The position numbers and the translations under genes were made by a program. Below are positions 10,276-21,418 of a stretch of 64,000 nt of DNA, piece after piece. Within the stretch, counting starts at the first letter, position 1. The number at the start of each line of letters is the position of its first letter. The notes beneath the pieces were generated by a model that saw only the letters and a program-made list of their open reading frames with translations, had not been told where the DNA came from and ran no database searches. This DNA comes from Nannochloropsis salina CCMP1776 (lineage: Eukaryota > Sar > Eustigmatophyceae > Eustigmatales > Monodopsidaceae). The stretch covers positions 520,007 to 584,006 of the forward strand of contig SDOX01000009.1 of assembly GCA_004565275.1 (NCBI GenBank), read 5' to 3'.

Positions 10276-11168
10276 CGGGATGGCTTTGAGGCTTTCAATG
10301 GCCTCGTCTGTGCTGTGAACGGAGATACAAGGATTATTTATGAGGCCTTAGCATCATTTCTACTGATAATGTCCAACAAAAATCGCAACTTTTCATAGAA
10401 CAGGGTAGGTAGGATGGCTTGCGTGCAAAAGCGTGTTCAGTCTTCTATCCGCTAATGAGATATGCATGCAAGATCCTTCAAGCATTTTTTTATTTGCGTG
10501 GTGTACATTGCTGAGATATACGATGAGCAATTTACTCAGTACCGAAAATTCGTGTACTTTTGCATGTTATGCGTGTACCATTTTGTAAGCCTGGAGTCAG
10601 GAGGGTACATGGGCCCTGCCCGTGCTTTCTCGCTGCTCGGACGTCGCCCATGATAGAGTGGCCCATAGATAAACATTCGATTCAAGTCGACCAAAAACAC
10701 ACATAAAGCGTGCTCTCCTCAAACCCAGACACGTACGGGGCAAACTTCCTACATTTTTTTATTTGTTCGATTCTTCTTACTTTTGGCCGCGGCATCTCAT
10801 ACTCGACCCAGTTTTCTGGCTGAAGCCGGAAGGTCCTTGACCCTTCGGCCTTGGGCTTCGACTCGACTCACTCGCCGAAAAATGACGCCATTGAAGGATA
10901 CTCCGAGTCCGCCCCTCGCTCGAAAAAGGCAAGACAGCATCAGTGAATCAGAGGAGGGGATGAAGCCTTGCGGCCGAGCCCTTCTCATGTACATTGGAAT
11001 CCTGCCTTTGACGCTCGGCAAGGCACATAAATTCTCAAGCCTCCCATTACGCCCCTAATTGTTTCACGACAGTTCATCGGTGTGAGAAGGCCAGCTTCGC
11101 GCACGTCCGAGGGTCAATAGAACGGACGATTTCTTCGCTGCACGCCTTCGTGTTGCGATTTGACCGGA
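10276..11168. promoter_or_regulatory. Divergent intergenic region (MYB / RAD16-like)
   Basis: About 0.9 kb between two start codons. ORFs here (for example 10783-11058) are short and show no family resemblance. AT-richer than the genes. No specific element recognised. Confidence 0.4.
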
Positions 11169-14100
11169 ATGGGTACAGCAAGAGAAGGTATGTGACTCGA
11201 TTTGTACACATCTCAAGTCATTGGTGTGTTTGAGAATCAGCTGTGTGCTTTTCTTTTATGTGTCGAGAAAGAGGCAGAAGCTCCCACCCTTTAAAGCAGA
11301 GGAGATCATGGAATCACAACGGCAGTTGTACAGCTTCTCTATGTGAGAGGATGAATTTAATCCCAAAATACTCTGTGCCATCGAGAATTCCCAGACTATA
11401 CCCTGTCGCTTCTAGTTTAGATGCAGGCCATGTTTTTTACGTGTGTGTACTATTAATACGACTGCCTGTACTTGCCGATACAGGCACCGGCTCAGCCAGC
11501 AAAAAGCGTAAATCTATATCAGATGAAGACGACAGTGATTTCGTCCCGGAGCGAGACGATGACTCGGTCACCGTCACAGAAGAATCGTCCTCGTCTGCGG
11601 AGGAGTCGGACGACAGCGGGGTCGACTCGCGCATTGGCAAGTCTCCCAAGGACGGACCGCGAAGCACGAGTGGACCTACAGCTTCTACCAAGCAAGAAAA
11701 TGGACGGGGCCGGGGCCGGGGCCGGGGCCGGGGGCATGGGCGCAGCGGAGGAAGCGGTGGGGATACCGGAGCGCCCAAAGGTCTTCCCCCACCGGGGCAG
11801 AGAATCGCGTACAAAGTGGAAGAGTCGAACGGCAAGGTCGGTGGTGATATGTGCGTGCGGGTTTGGCCCCCCATGTCCTTCTCACGCCCGACCCTTACGT
11901 GTCAATATGACAGGCAACGTGCAAGAAGTGCAATGCCAAGGTCCCGAAAGAGGAGGTGAGTTCTGTCCACGGCCGCGACGGTGGGTGTGCACGAAGTTGT
12001 CGTGTGATTGATCGTCTGCCGTCGGCGAATATCGCGTGCGCGTGAAGTCTAACAACTACGTCATTCCCTGAATAACTGAATGTTTCTGGATATATCCTCA
12101 GATCCGTATCGGACTTGAAATGAACGCGGGCCGCTTTGGCATCGTTACCCGTTGGCAGCATTTGCCCTGCACCATCTTTGCCGAATACCTGGAGTCGGAG
12201 GAGAGCATCGAGGGGTATGAATACTTGACTGAGGAGCAGCAGGCCTTGGTCAAGAAGCGCGTGGCCGAGTCGCGGGAGGAGGAGGACGAGGATTCTAAGC
12301 CCATCGATCCCTCCGAGCTGGTGCGCAAAGAGTGGACGACGCAACGCGAGCCCCCCGAGACGCTGGTCCTCCCCATCCTCCCATACCAGAAGGAAGGCCT
12401 GGGGTGGATGTACCGGCAGGAGCAGGTCGATTACCACGGAGGGATCCTCGCGGACGAGATGGGTATGGGCAAGACCATTCAGGCCATCGCGGTCATGCTC
12501 GCGAACCGACCCTCAGAGCTTCACTCCGAGGCCTGGACGAGGCAAGAAGCATCCCATGGGCGGGCGCCCGACCCTAGCATGCGTGCTGGCACCCTTGTGG
12601 TATGCCCGTTGATTGCCTTGCTGCAGTGGCAAACGGAGATCGCCCGCTTCACCCGGGAAGGGAGCTTGAGCGTCCTTCTCTACCACGGATCGAGTCGAGA
12701 GGACGCCAAGGCGCTGCTGCAACAGGCAGACGTGGTTTTGACCACATACAGTATAGTGGAGGCGGAGTATCGTAAAATGATGTCTCCTGAAAAGGTAGGG
12801 TCTGATTTTGCTATCGGAACAAGGAGAACGCGGGAAAGTTAAAATATAAATTTAGACACAATGTTTTTCCTTCTCAACGCTTCAATATCAATAGGTGAAA
12901 TGTGAGGATTGTGGGAAGCGCTTCTATCCCGATAAGCTGCGGCTGCACAAGAGATATTTCTGTGGAGAAGGGGCGGTACTGACCGCCGCGCAGGCTCGCA
13001 CTCAACGAAAGGGTCGGAGCGTCAAGGTCAGGCTGAGTGGTAGCACGTGTTTTGAGATGTCATTGGAAAAGACGAGGAACATGATATTACAGCACACATC
13101 TGGATAATGTGCAGGACTCTGTGCGTGTATGCTAATTTGACCATAAAATTGTCGCGCTCTAGGTGGGTCGGCTCTCCAAGAAGAGTTTGCGGGCCCGACA
13201 CGCCCAGGACGATGACGAGACGGAATCGGATGGCGGGGACAGTACTGTTGACGACGATAAGCTTGGTACCGTGGCCCGTACAAGCAAAGACGGACGTTTA
13301 AGTAAGAAGGTAAAGTCGACCACGTCAAAAGCTCAGGAAGGACGCACGGGGAGAGACACTCGAAGTGGAGCGGCGAGTAGCAGCGGCAAAGACATCAAGG
13401 AGGATAAATACGCTTTGATCAAGGCCAAAAACAAGAAGCTCATGGCTGAGGCTATGGGTGGTAACCATAGCATTGGAGGCAAAAAAGATCCTCAAGAAAG
13501 TTCGAAAGCTTCTCAGTCTGGGAGGAAAGGGACGGGTGAAACTGTTGGAAAATATGACAAGAAGGCCTTTGAGGCTCCTTCCGAGGACAGCGAAAGTGAA
13601 AGCAGCAGCAGCAATGAGGAGGATGAAAAATATGCGCGCATCAAGGCCGCAAACAAACGTAAAATGGAGGAGCTTGAGGGTCGGGGAAAGGGAGGGAAAG
13701 CGGGTGCTGGCTCATCTCGTGGAGCTGGTGGAGCTACACGTGGTCGCGGCCGAGGGGGGGCGCGTGGAGGTGAGTTTTGGGATAGAGGAACAGGAAACGA
13801 CTCAGGTGTAAGGATAAGAGCATAGCTTGTTGGTTTGGGGGTGGGTGGGTGTCGTAAAAAGTGTGTAGATGCGACAATTGGGCAGTGGAGAAACTGGAGT
13901 GATGCTCGGCCCCAGGACGGGATCATTAATGCGTGGTTCACAGTAAGCCTGGTGCGTAGTAGTCGACGAAGCTTGAGTGAAAACCCCATTTCCTAATGAT
14001 CTACATCATTTAGGTCGTCGCGGTGGGAAGAGTGCTCCCGCATCTTCAGAGCGTGGTGGCAGAGTCCAGGACGACAGTTCAGTCGAGGAGGAAAGTGATG

Positions 14101-17100
14101 AGAGCTCCTCGGACAGCTCAGAAGACGTAGACGTAAAACCACGGGGTAAAGCAACACGCTCGGTGATCCATGAGGTACGTAGAGACTGGCTTTGTGCGTC
14201 TAGAAGATGTTTAAGGAGCAAAACCTGCTTCCGTCAGAGGGGTGGAATGTTTGGGAGGACCACCCATTGAGCAGTGACGAGCTGCCATGGTTTGACATTT
14301 GATAGGTTTTCGAGGTATCTCCAGTACCTTCCAATCATCACACTTGTACTATGATTTGTTTATTTACCCTTTCTTCCAATCCCAGTTGTCTTGGTTCCGT
14401 ATCATTCTCGACGAAGCGCATTACATCAAGACACGCTCGACGAGCACAGCCAAGGCAGTATTTGCGCTCACCTCCCTCAACAAATGGTGCTTGACTGGAA
14501 CCCCTCTTCAGAACCGTGTTGGGGAGCTTTACTCTCTAGTGCGCTTCCTGCGCATGGATCCGCATGCCTTTTACTTTTGCAGGTGAGTCATGGCGGACGC
14601 GATGCATTTCGACGAATATGCTTTTGGCCCCGATCTTCCAGTCTCTTAAGTGTGTGCTCTAAATAACGATTTATTTTACTCAACACACTGACATAGGATG
14701 AAGGGCTGCGAATGCAAGTCCTTGAACTATAGGTTTGGGCCGAACTGGGATTGTTGCGAGTGCTGTGGACACACCCCCATGTGGCATTTTGCGCACTTCA
14801 ATCGCCACATTCTCAATCCAATACAACGGTTCGTTTTTGAAAAATGATGTCTCACAAACACTCTCATTTTGATTGTCTTCGGAAATTTTGTGGCGAGAAA
14901 TGAAGTAGCCCTAACCCTAAACCTAACCCGAATATTTTCAAAACTTGCGGTCGTGTACGATACTTGAACAGGGCGGGTTACATAGGAGAAGGTCGAAAGG
15001 CCTTCCTGACTCTGAAAAATGAAATTCTGGACCCTATCCTGCTTCGACGCACCAAGGAGACTCGGTGGGTAAACGCCTGTGACTAAGAATGATTGTCGTT
15101 GGCTATCTGCTCTTCGTTCTTTTCCATTCCGGTGCTGAGACTGACAGACTCTTGCTTTCTTGCAGGTCGGAGGATATCATGCTACCACCGCGGCTTATTA
15201 AGCTGCGCCACGATCCGATGGACGAACGCGAGGAAGACTTTTATCAGGCGCTCTACACGCAATCGCAAGCTCAGTTTAACACGTACCTGCAGACTGGCAC
15301 AGTGCTCAACAACTACGCGCATATTTTCGATATTTTAATCAGGTGTGTTACATGCAAAGGCGAAGGCCGCCAATCCACTTTGTGACTCCGAGCGCTGCTT
15401 ATAAAGGGTACCTGGGGAGGCAAAGAGCTTAGCCAGCTAACACTTGCATGCAAATATGCTTTTGCATGTTTAATTTTCTGACTTCTGTCATTCATACCTC
15501 GCTACCACTCTCCAATCCCCGTCACTAACCGAAACCACCCCCATTGCTGTATTTTTCAAAGGCTGCGACAAGCTGTGGACCATCCCTATCTAGTCATCCA
15601 TTCTCACGCGCGCACAAACACTGGTAAGCTCCCATGTCACATGGAGTCAGTGGGATTGCTCTCACGTTTTACGTCTAGGGTTCAGGTCGAGTCCTTCTTC
15701 GTGCTCGTGAGGAGCTCGCTCTTGTCAGCTGTGCATCTCTCCCATTCACTTTTTCACACTTTTCTCCTGGATGAACGTGCGCAGGCGCCGTAGGCGGTAC
15801 TGCAGGACCTACCCCCATGAACGAGGAGAAAGAGCTCGATGACGACGAGGAGGAGGAGTGCGCGCTGTGCCATGAAGCCGTGGAGAATCTCGTGCGGGCG
15901 GAATGCGGCTGTGGCTTTTGCAGGTGAGGATAGATGATCTGGAGGATGTCAGCCTGATGTTATGGAGTGAGAGTCCTGAGGGACATGTACTTGTACCTCT
16001 GATGACTCATGATGGACAACTGAGGGCCGTGGGGACGCGCCCAATGTCTTACATGCGTGGCCATTTCCCTTCAATGTGTGGTAGGCTTTGTGTGACCGAG
16101 TACCTGGAGGCTTCGCTCGGTGGGACCACCAGTTGTCCTGAGTGCTCTCGGCCTTTGACTGTCGATTTGTCCAAGCGCGAGGGCCAACAAGAGGAAGAGG
16201 ACGCGTCAAAGGGGCGCGCTCAATCGCGCTTACGCCGCCAAAATGGGAATGGCAAACACTCAAATGCAGCGGGCACCGTGTGTGTGGCCGGCAAGCTGAA
16301 GGTTGGTGAATCGTTTTGATCGGTGATGAGGTTTTTCGGGCATTATGCGAAATGGGTGCGATCGGCTGAACTCTCTCTTCCCTCCTCCCGTTCCAGCTTC
16401 AAGGTCTGGACCGTAAGAGCATCCTGCATCGCATCCAGCTAGAAAACTTCCAGACCAGCACCAAGCTCGAGGCCCTACTGGAGGAGCTTTATTTGATGCG
16501 TATTCGAGATCCCTCCGCGAAAGCGATCGTTTTTTCCCAGTTTGTGAACATGCTTGACTTGATAATGTGGCGCCTGACTGTGGAGGGAACAAAGGTGAGG
16601 GTTTAGCGCAATGGGAGGGGCTCTACCATGTCCGCCAGCATCTTGTCCGCATGCACGAGCTCATGCCCTGCAATCCTCCGTATATTACCCTTTACCTGGC
16701 AGTGCCACAAGCTTTCGGGGCACATGAGCGTCGGAGCGCGGGACAAGGTTTTGCAAGCTTTCAAGGAGGACCCGGAAGTAAAGGTGCTCCTTATCAGTCT
16801 GAAGGCGGGTGGCGTTGCCTTGAACCTCACGCACGCCAACCATATATACCTCATGGGTACGTGGGTGGGGTGTGGAAACTTAAAGCTTTAATGGGAGTCA
16901 CGTCTGTTCTGGGGAATAAATAAAGATCAACGTTTCCGATTTATTTTTGTGATCACCCAGACCCTTGGTGGAATCCAGCAGCCGAGATGCAGGCCATAGA
17001 TCGCACTCACCGCATCGGACAGTACAAGCCGATTTTCGCAACTCGATTTATACTTGAGAATACTATTGAAGAGCGCATTTTGAAATTGCAGGAGAAAAAG

Positions 17101-17193
17101 CAGCTAGTGTTTGATAGCACCGTGGGAGGGGATGCGGCGTCCTTGGCGCGGTTGACAGTCGACGACCTGCGCTTCCTTTTCTCAAACAATTGA
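11169..17193 (+). CDS. RAD16-like SNF2 helicase/RING protein with a PARP-type zinc finger (17 exons)
   Basis: Predicted exons: 11169-11187, 11484-11836, 11914-11955, 12102-12794, 12895-13026, 13163-13769, 14014-14174, 14386-14582, 14697-14828, 14972-15064, 15166-15342, 15562-15623, 15785-15923, 16085-16301, 16397-16594, 16703-16856, 16961-17193. All introns are GT-AG and the joined frame is open for 1202 residues. Order: acidic, GR-rich N-terminus; PARP-type finger (Cys127, Cys130, His158, Cys161); SNF2 Walker A DEMGMGKT (about 256-263); a C2H2-like finger (Cys372, Cys375; [16 protein letters not shown]); a low-complexity charged insert of about 240 residues; DEAH at 678-681; LTGTPLQN; a C3HC4 RING (about 915-965); and helicase-C with [36 protein letters not shown]. 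The SNF2-RING-helicase order and [11 protein letters not shown] segment are RAD16 features (global-genome nucleotide excision repair; ATPase plus E3). Nuclear. It could instead be a RAD5-like family member. Confidence 0.85.
14909..14929. repeat. Short interstitial telomere-like repeat in an intron
   Basis: Within intron 9 of the RAD16-like gene, three and a half adjacent units of CCCTAA/ACCTAA occur (CCCTAACCCTAAACCTAACC). It matches a TTAGGG-type telomeric repeat with one variant unit. Too short to be a telomere end. Confidence 0.7.
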
Positions 17194-17520
17194 AAGCTTT
17201 GCATGAAAGATTGTATGTACTTGCACATTCATGTCGTGACAATGAACATAAAGGGTTCAATGGGGTGGATACCTCTCTGGTGAGACGTCCACAGATTAAG
17301 AATAAGAGCATCCAAGAGGATTGCCTGTAAGAGATGTCTCAACTAGAAGGGTATGCATCTATCGCGGGTCTCAAGCAAAGACGACGACAAAAGAACAGAG
17401 AGGGGACACATGAAAAGACGAGTCTTGTTTTGGCCTCGTAGAGACTTCCTGTCTTTAGGTCCTTTATTCGCGCCTTCCTTCCCACATAGGGCTTCGACGA
17501 AAAGTTCATCTTGAAGTTTA
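17194..17520. other. Convergent 3' spacer
   Basis: Lies between the stops of the RAD16-like gene (+) and aspartyl aminopeptidase (-). No gene or repeat seen. Confidence 0.5.
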
Positions 17521-19113
17521 CTAGTGACACATTGCATCCCACGAATCGTTTGCAACACTCGGGTAGTGCTCGAAGACGGCCCTAAAATGCTTGTATCCGT
17601 AGAGCACGTCGCTGGTGGCCATCGTCTCCCGTACACTATGCATGGCCCATTGGGGACTTCCCACATCCACGGTTCGTACCCCCGTAAGTCCAGCGACCAA
17701 CGGGCCGATCGTGCTTCCGCAGCGCGAATCTGCCTTGACCGCAAATTCTTGGTAGGGCACCCGGGCGACGCGGCGACCGAGTTCCCGGAAAATATGCGCA
17801 GACACAGCATTTGTGGCGTAACGCTGGTTGACATTGTGTTTCAGGACCAGACCTCCATGCATCCGAGGAGCAAGTCCAGGATCATGCTTGCTCTCGTAGT
17901 TGGGATGGAGGGCGTGGGCCATGTCGGCCGAGACAATGAAGCTCCGGTGCAGAATGCGGGCCATGTCGTCCTCCGAAGCGCTCCTGACGAGGCCGCTGGG
18001 ATAGGTAGCCATGATGCGCCGCAGGATATCGGGCAGCAATGAAGAGGCAGCACCTTGCGCAGACACGCTCCCTACCTCCTCGTGGTCGAACAGGGCGACA
18101 AGTCGGACGTTTGTCTCGAAATTAAGCGTACCCGCCGCTTGTGAGCTGTGGATCAAAGCCGTCAAGGCCTGATAGGACGACGCCAAATTGTCAAGCCGCC
18201 CGCTGTGCACGAACTCACGCAAGGCTCCACCCACTACGCTGGGCTGTGTGTCGCAGAGCTGCAGCTCGAAGTCCAGAATGCTCTCCGCTGCCACCCCCTC
18301 CCCCAAGGCCTCAGCGAGCATTTTCAAGAGCAAGGGGTGGTGCTGCTGCGACATGGGGGGCCATTGCTCTTTTTCCGCCTTCACTGCGCTGGTCGCTTGC
18401 TTGCTTTTCTCTTCCACATTCTGCGCTCCCGTCTCGGGCGTGGTCGCTTCAAGTTGAGCCTTGATTTCGGAGGCCAGCACGGGAGGAAAGTGAGTCTGCA
18501 GGTTCGGCGCGAAGCCCCGCCGCTCCTCGTCTGATTGCAAATGAATGGCCAGGTTCGGTATGCGCACAATTGGCCTCTCAATCCGCACGAGTCTCGCAGA
18601 AATAGACCCTTCGGGATCTCTGACCAAGACCCGCCCAGCCAGGGATAAGTCACGGTCAAACCATGTATGCCAAAGGCCCCCCCCGTAACCGACCACGCTC
18701 AAGGACAGGTACCCACTCTTCGTTAGCTTCGAAACAGGCTTCAGTTTTGGGCATGGGGAGTCAGTGTGTGCACCGATGATCGTGAATCCACTGCCTTCTT
18801 GACCGCGATGCTGACATGTCTGGAACTTGTTTCCCACGGCGAAGGCTATGAGCGTCGTCATGTTACGTGTAAAGTAGTACTTACCCCCTGCCTGCAAACC
18901 CCAGGCATCACCCTCCCGCAGCTCTTTAAACCCGGCGTCGCGCAAGCGGGAAGCAGCGGCTTGTACCGCGTGAAAGGGGGTCCAGGCTTCGTTCAGGAAG
19001 GTGATGAGGCCATCGACGATGTCTTTCTCCTCCGCGGACGTAGGAAGAGAGGAGGTCATACTGACGAGCTGATGACAGGGAAAAGATAAGACAGTTGTCT
19101 CACGCGTTAGCAA
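17521..19113 (-). CDS. DNPEP: Aspartyl aminopeptidase (M18 family, DNPEP-like)
   Basis: 530 residues from 19113; an internal Met at 19059 (MTSSLPTSAEE) gives 512, close to the usual DNPEP length, and may be the true start. M18 enzymes are dodecameric dizinc peptidases that remove N-terminal Asp/Glu in the cytosol, or the vacuole in yeast. Visible family features: an opening helix with LITFLNEAWTPFHAV, substrate-binding YYFTRN, the metal site IIGAHTDSP (His116, Asp118), YGGGLWHTWFDRDLSLAGRV, LFDHEEVGS with the catalytic Glu pair, DMAHALHPNY, and a C-terminal SRCGSTIGPL with MHSVRE. No frame break and no intron. An Ala/Glu/Lys-rich variable loop lies near residues 225-250. The family call is firm; only the start is uncertain. 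Confidence 0.93.
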   Translation of the reverse strand: MLTRETTVLSFPCHQLVSMTSSLPTSAEEKDIVDGLITFLNEAWTPFHAVQAAASRLRDAGFKELREGDAWGLQAGGKYYFTRNMTTLIAFAVGNKFQTCQHRGQEGSGFTIIGAHTDSPCPKLKPVSKLTKSGYLSLSVVGYGGGLWHTWFDRDLSLAGRVLVRDPEGSISARLVRIERPIVRIPNLAIHLQSDEERRGFAPNLQTHFPPVLASEIKAQLEATTPETGAQNVEEKSKQATSAVKAEKEQWPPMSQQHHPLLLKMLAEALGEGVAAESILDFELQLCDTQPSVVGGALREFVHSGRLDNLASSYQALTALIHSSQAAGTLNFETNVRLVALFDHEEVGSVSAQGAASSLLPDILRRIMATYPSGLVRSASEDDMARILHRSFIVSADMAHALHPNYESKHDPGLAPRMHGGLVLKHNVNQRYATNAVSAHIFRELGRRVARVPYQEFAVKADSRCGSTIGPLVAGLTGVRTVDVGSPQWAMHSVRETMATSDVLYGYKHFRAVFEHYPSVANDSWDAMCH

Positions 19114-19993
19114 TCAAGATAGGGGGGAAAATGGAAAAAATGGACAGAGGTCGCTGACTTTCAATTTCAAGACAGGATGTCTCGCGTGTTTCGCTTTAGC
19201 GAGGTCGGAAAGTTCCATGTTGATCTTCGTCTATCTGCGAAGGCAAGGCTATGACAGTCTCTATCTCTTGTTCGAGGCATCATTAATCCCAAAGGTGCGG
19301 ATTCCCCCCTTAGTGTTTCTATCGTACACAGAGCTGGGGTATTCTAGGTTTTGAAGAGTAATTCTCCCGATCCCTCATTGAAATCTCGACCTGGAGGAGG
19401 TAGTCAAGGAGAAACACAATTTGCAGCGCAGTGTCTTAAAAAAAACGATTCAGGCGGATAATGCATGCTTTCAAGGCTTTCTCCACTAATCGATGCCACA
19501 CATTTAGAAAGGGCGAATTATCAGAAGCGCACATAAGGGGATAAGTTATTTGCGTGTATCCCTTCCCAAATCGGTCAAGGAAATATAACGCTATGGGAGT
19601 ACCCTCCGTGAGCAAACAAGGTAGCACAGCATTTGTCCATGATGCTTTGGGTTTGTAAAATTGTTGAACGTTGCAATAAAGGCCTCACCCCTTGAAACGA
19701 AGGTTTTTGTCTACGTAGGCCTCCGGTTGCAAAAGACTGGTGCCTGTTCACATCGGAGCCATTGCCATTCATGGAGAAATATCGGTCGATCTGTCGCGAA
19801 CCAATGTCTCCCTTCGGCACTCATTGTCCCTTCGAAATCACTCATAAAGGTTGCTTTCAGCCTGCCTTTCCCCCTTGGGTCTGTCAGTCCCCTACGTTTG
19901 CTAAATTGTTCTCCTCCCACCAAAAATGTCAGCTTTACAATAAGGTCCTTCTATCTTACGATTTCACCTTTTCAAACTGCACGGCCCCTGATG
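19114..19993. other. Intergenic region upstream of aspartyl aminopeptidase
   Basis: About 880 bp, AT-richer, holding the promoter of the aminopeptidase gene and the 3' UTR of the La gene (both on -). Short ORFs present are not convincing. Confidence 0.4.
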
Positions 19994-21418
19994 TCACTTC
20001 CGACCGCGACCTCCCGCGCCTCGACCACGCTTCCCCCCACCTCCCCGACCCTTCCCTCCTTCCCGACGGGCCTGACCGCGTGTTTCGAGATTACTCCGCT
20101 TCCGCGCGTTCTTGGCCGTCAACTGTTCCCGCACCTCCGCCTCTGTCGGCGCCACAACCCCCAATTTCTCCTCCTTGAACACTACGTCGCTCACCTCGGG
20201 CGTGTCCCCAAGGAATTTCGCCGCAGTTTCTGCGGTCAAGAACTTGACAAGGGCCACGTCAGAGTCCGGCTGGTAGGTGACGTATTTCACCGCCCCGTAC
20301 TTATTGAAAAACTCCCGCAGCTCGTAATACTGAGTGCCAGACTTGATCCCAGTGAACTTGACATGCCGGGGCACCAAGGTCGCCAGCTCCTTTTCGAAGT
20401 TCTCCGGCAGTTCAAAGTCGTAGACCCCCCCCTTCTTCTCCTCCCCGCCATCCCCCTCAGGAGCCTTTCGCTTCGACCCCACGGTTGCTCCGCCCTGGGC
20501 CGCGGCAACTTTGTTTTTATAATCCCGCTCATACTGGCGTACGCGCAAGATGACATTCGTCTTCCCCCCTAAGGTGGGGATGGGCCGGCTCTTCCACTCG
20601 ACCGCCAAGACTCTCTGGGCATCGGCGACGTTGGGGAACTCGACAAAGGCTGCCCCGGTCAGCTTCTTGCTCGTCTTGTCGCGAGAAAGGCGGACAAAGT
20701 CCACAGGTCCCAGCACCTTGAATATGGCCACGATGTCGTCGACGGTCACTTCTTTCGCGCCATCCACCGGTATTTTTGGAATCCCATCCACGAAGAGCGT
20801 CCGCCGGTCACTGTCGTCCTTGCCCTCCTCGCCCTCCGTTGCCAGTGCAAGGGCCACAGTACGCTTGACTGCTGCCTTGTCCCCACGCAGACTCAGTAGG
20901 CTGCTCACAGGTTCTCGCTCCAATGCCTGAACAACCACAGCGGGGTCGCTCGTCAACTTCTTCAGCTTATTACACTTGAGGAAGACTGTCAGGGGCACGT
21001 AGCCTTCGGGATCTTTCGCTGCCTCACCCTGCAAAAATTTGTCCCTACGCCAGTTGGCCGCGCCAAAGTAGAACTCCATGAGACTCTTAATGTCATTGGC
21101 TAACGCATCGGTCAGAGTGCCGGGTGTCGAGGTAGTTGCGGTGACAACAGAGTCCGCCAAAGCCGTTCCGGCAGACTCAGCTTCACCAGTGGTTGTTGCC
21201 GAAGGACAAGATGCAGCCGCGTCCTCTCGTTTCGAAGCATCACCAGCCGCTTCGTTCTCCACATTCACGTTGACTGAGGCCGACTCATCCTCTTTGGCAT
21301 TATCCGCAGGGCCCCCTGTCGTAGGTGTCTCTGGAGCAGACACAGCTGTGACATTGGCTTCTTCTTTAGTGGATTGCGGGGTCTCCAATGCAGCAACTGC
21401 TTCTGTTTCAGCTGTCAT
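19994..21418 (-). CDS. La (SSB-like) RNA-binding protein
   Basis: 474 residues from the ATG at 21418 (MTAETEAV); an upstream in-frame ATG at 21517 adds an atypical leader. La proteins bind UUU-3'OH ends of RNA polymerase III transcripts and assist tRNA and small-RNA maturation in the nucleus. An acidic/Ala-rich N-terminus is followed by a La motif (IKSLMEFYFGAANWRRDKFL, then GYVPLTVFLKCNKLKKLT), RRM1 with RNP2 TLFVDGIP and RNP1 LTGAAFVEF, and a second RRM-like domain with HVKFTGIKSGTQYYELREFF resembling the xRRM of La and LARP7. The tail is strongly basic, with NARKRSNLETR and a terminal KGRGGGGKRGRGAGGRGRK block. Domain order and length fit genuine La; LARP7 is the main alternative. No intron. 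Confidence 0.85.
   Translation of the reverse strand: MTAETEAVAALETPQSTKEEANVTAVSAPETPTTGGPADNAKEDESASVNVNVENEAAGDASKREDAAASCPSATTTGEAESAGTALADSVVTATTSTPGTLTDALANDIKSLMEFYFGAANWRRDKFLQGEAAKDPEGYVPLTVFLKCNKLKKLTSDPAVVVQALEREPVSSLLSLRGDKAAVKRTVALALATEGEEGKDDSDRRTLFVDGIPKIPVDGAKEVTVDDIVAIFKVLGPVDFVRLSRDKTSKKLTGAAFVEFPNVADAQRVLAVEWKSRPIPTLGGKTNVILRVRQYERDYKNKVAAAQGGATVGSKRKAPEGDGGEEKKGGVYDFELPENFEKELATLVPRHVKFTGIKSGTQYYELREFFNKYGAVKYVTYQPDSDVALVKFLTAETAAKFLGDTPEVSDVVFKEEKLGVVAPTEAEVREQLTAKNARKRSNLETRGQARREGGKGRGGGGKRGRGAGGRGRK

Noticed and set aside
17063-17311. Small - strand ORFs overlapping the RAD16 3' end
   Set aside because: Antisense to the conserved helicase C-terminus; no motif.
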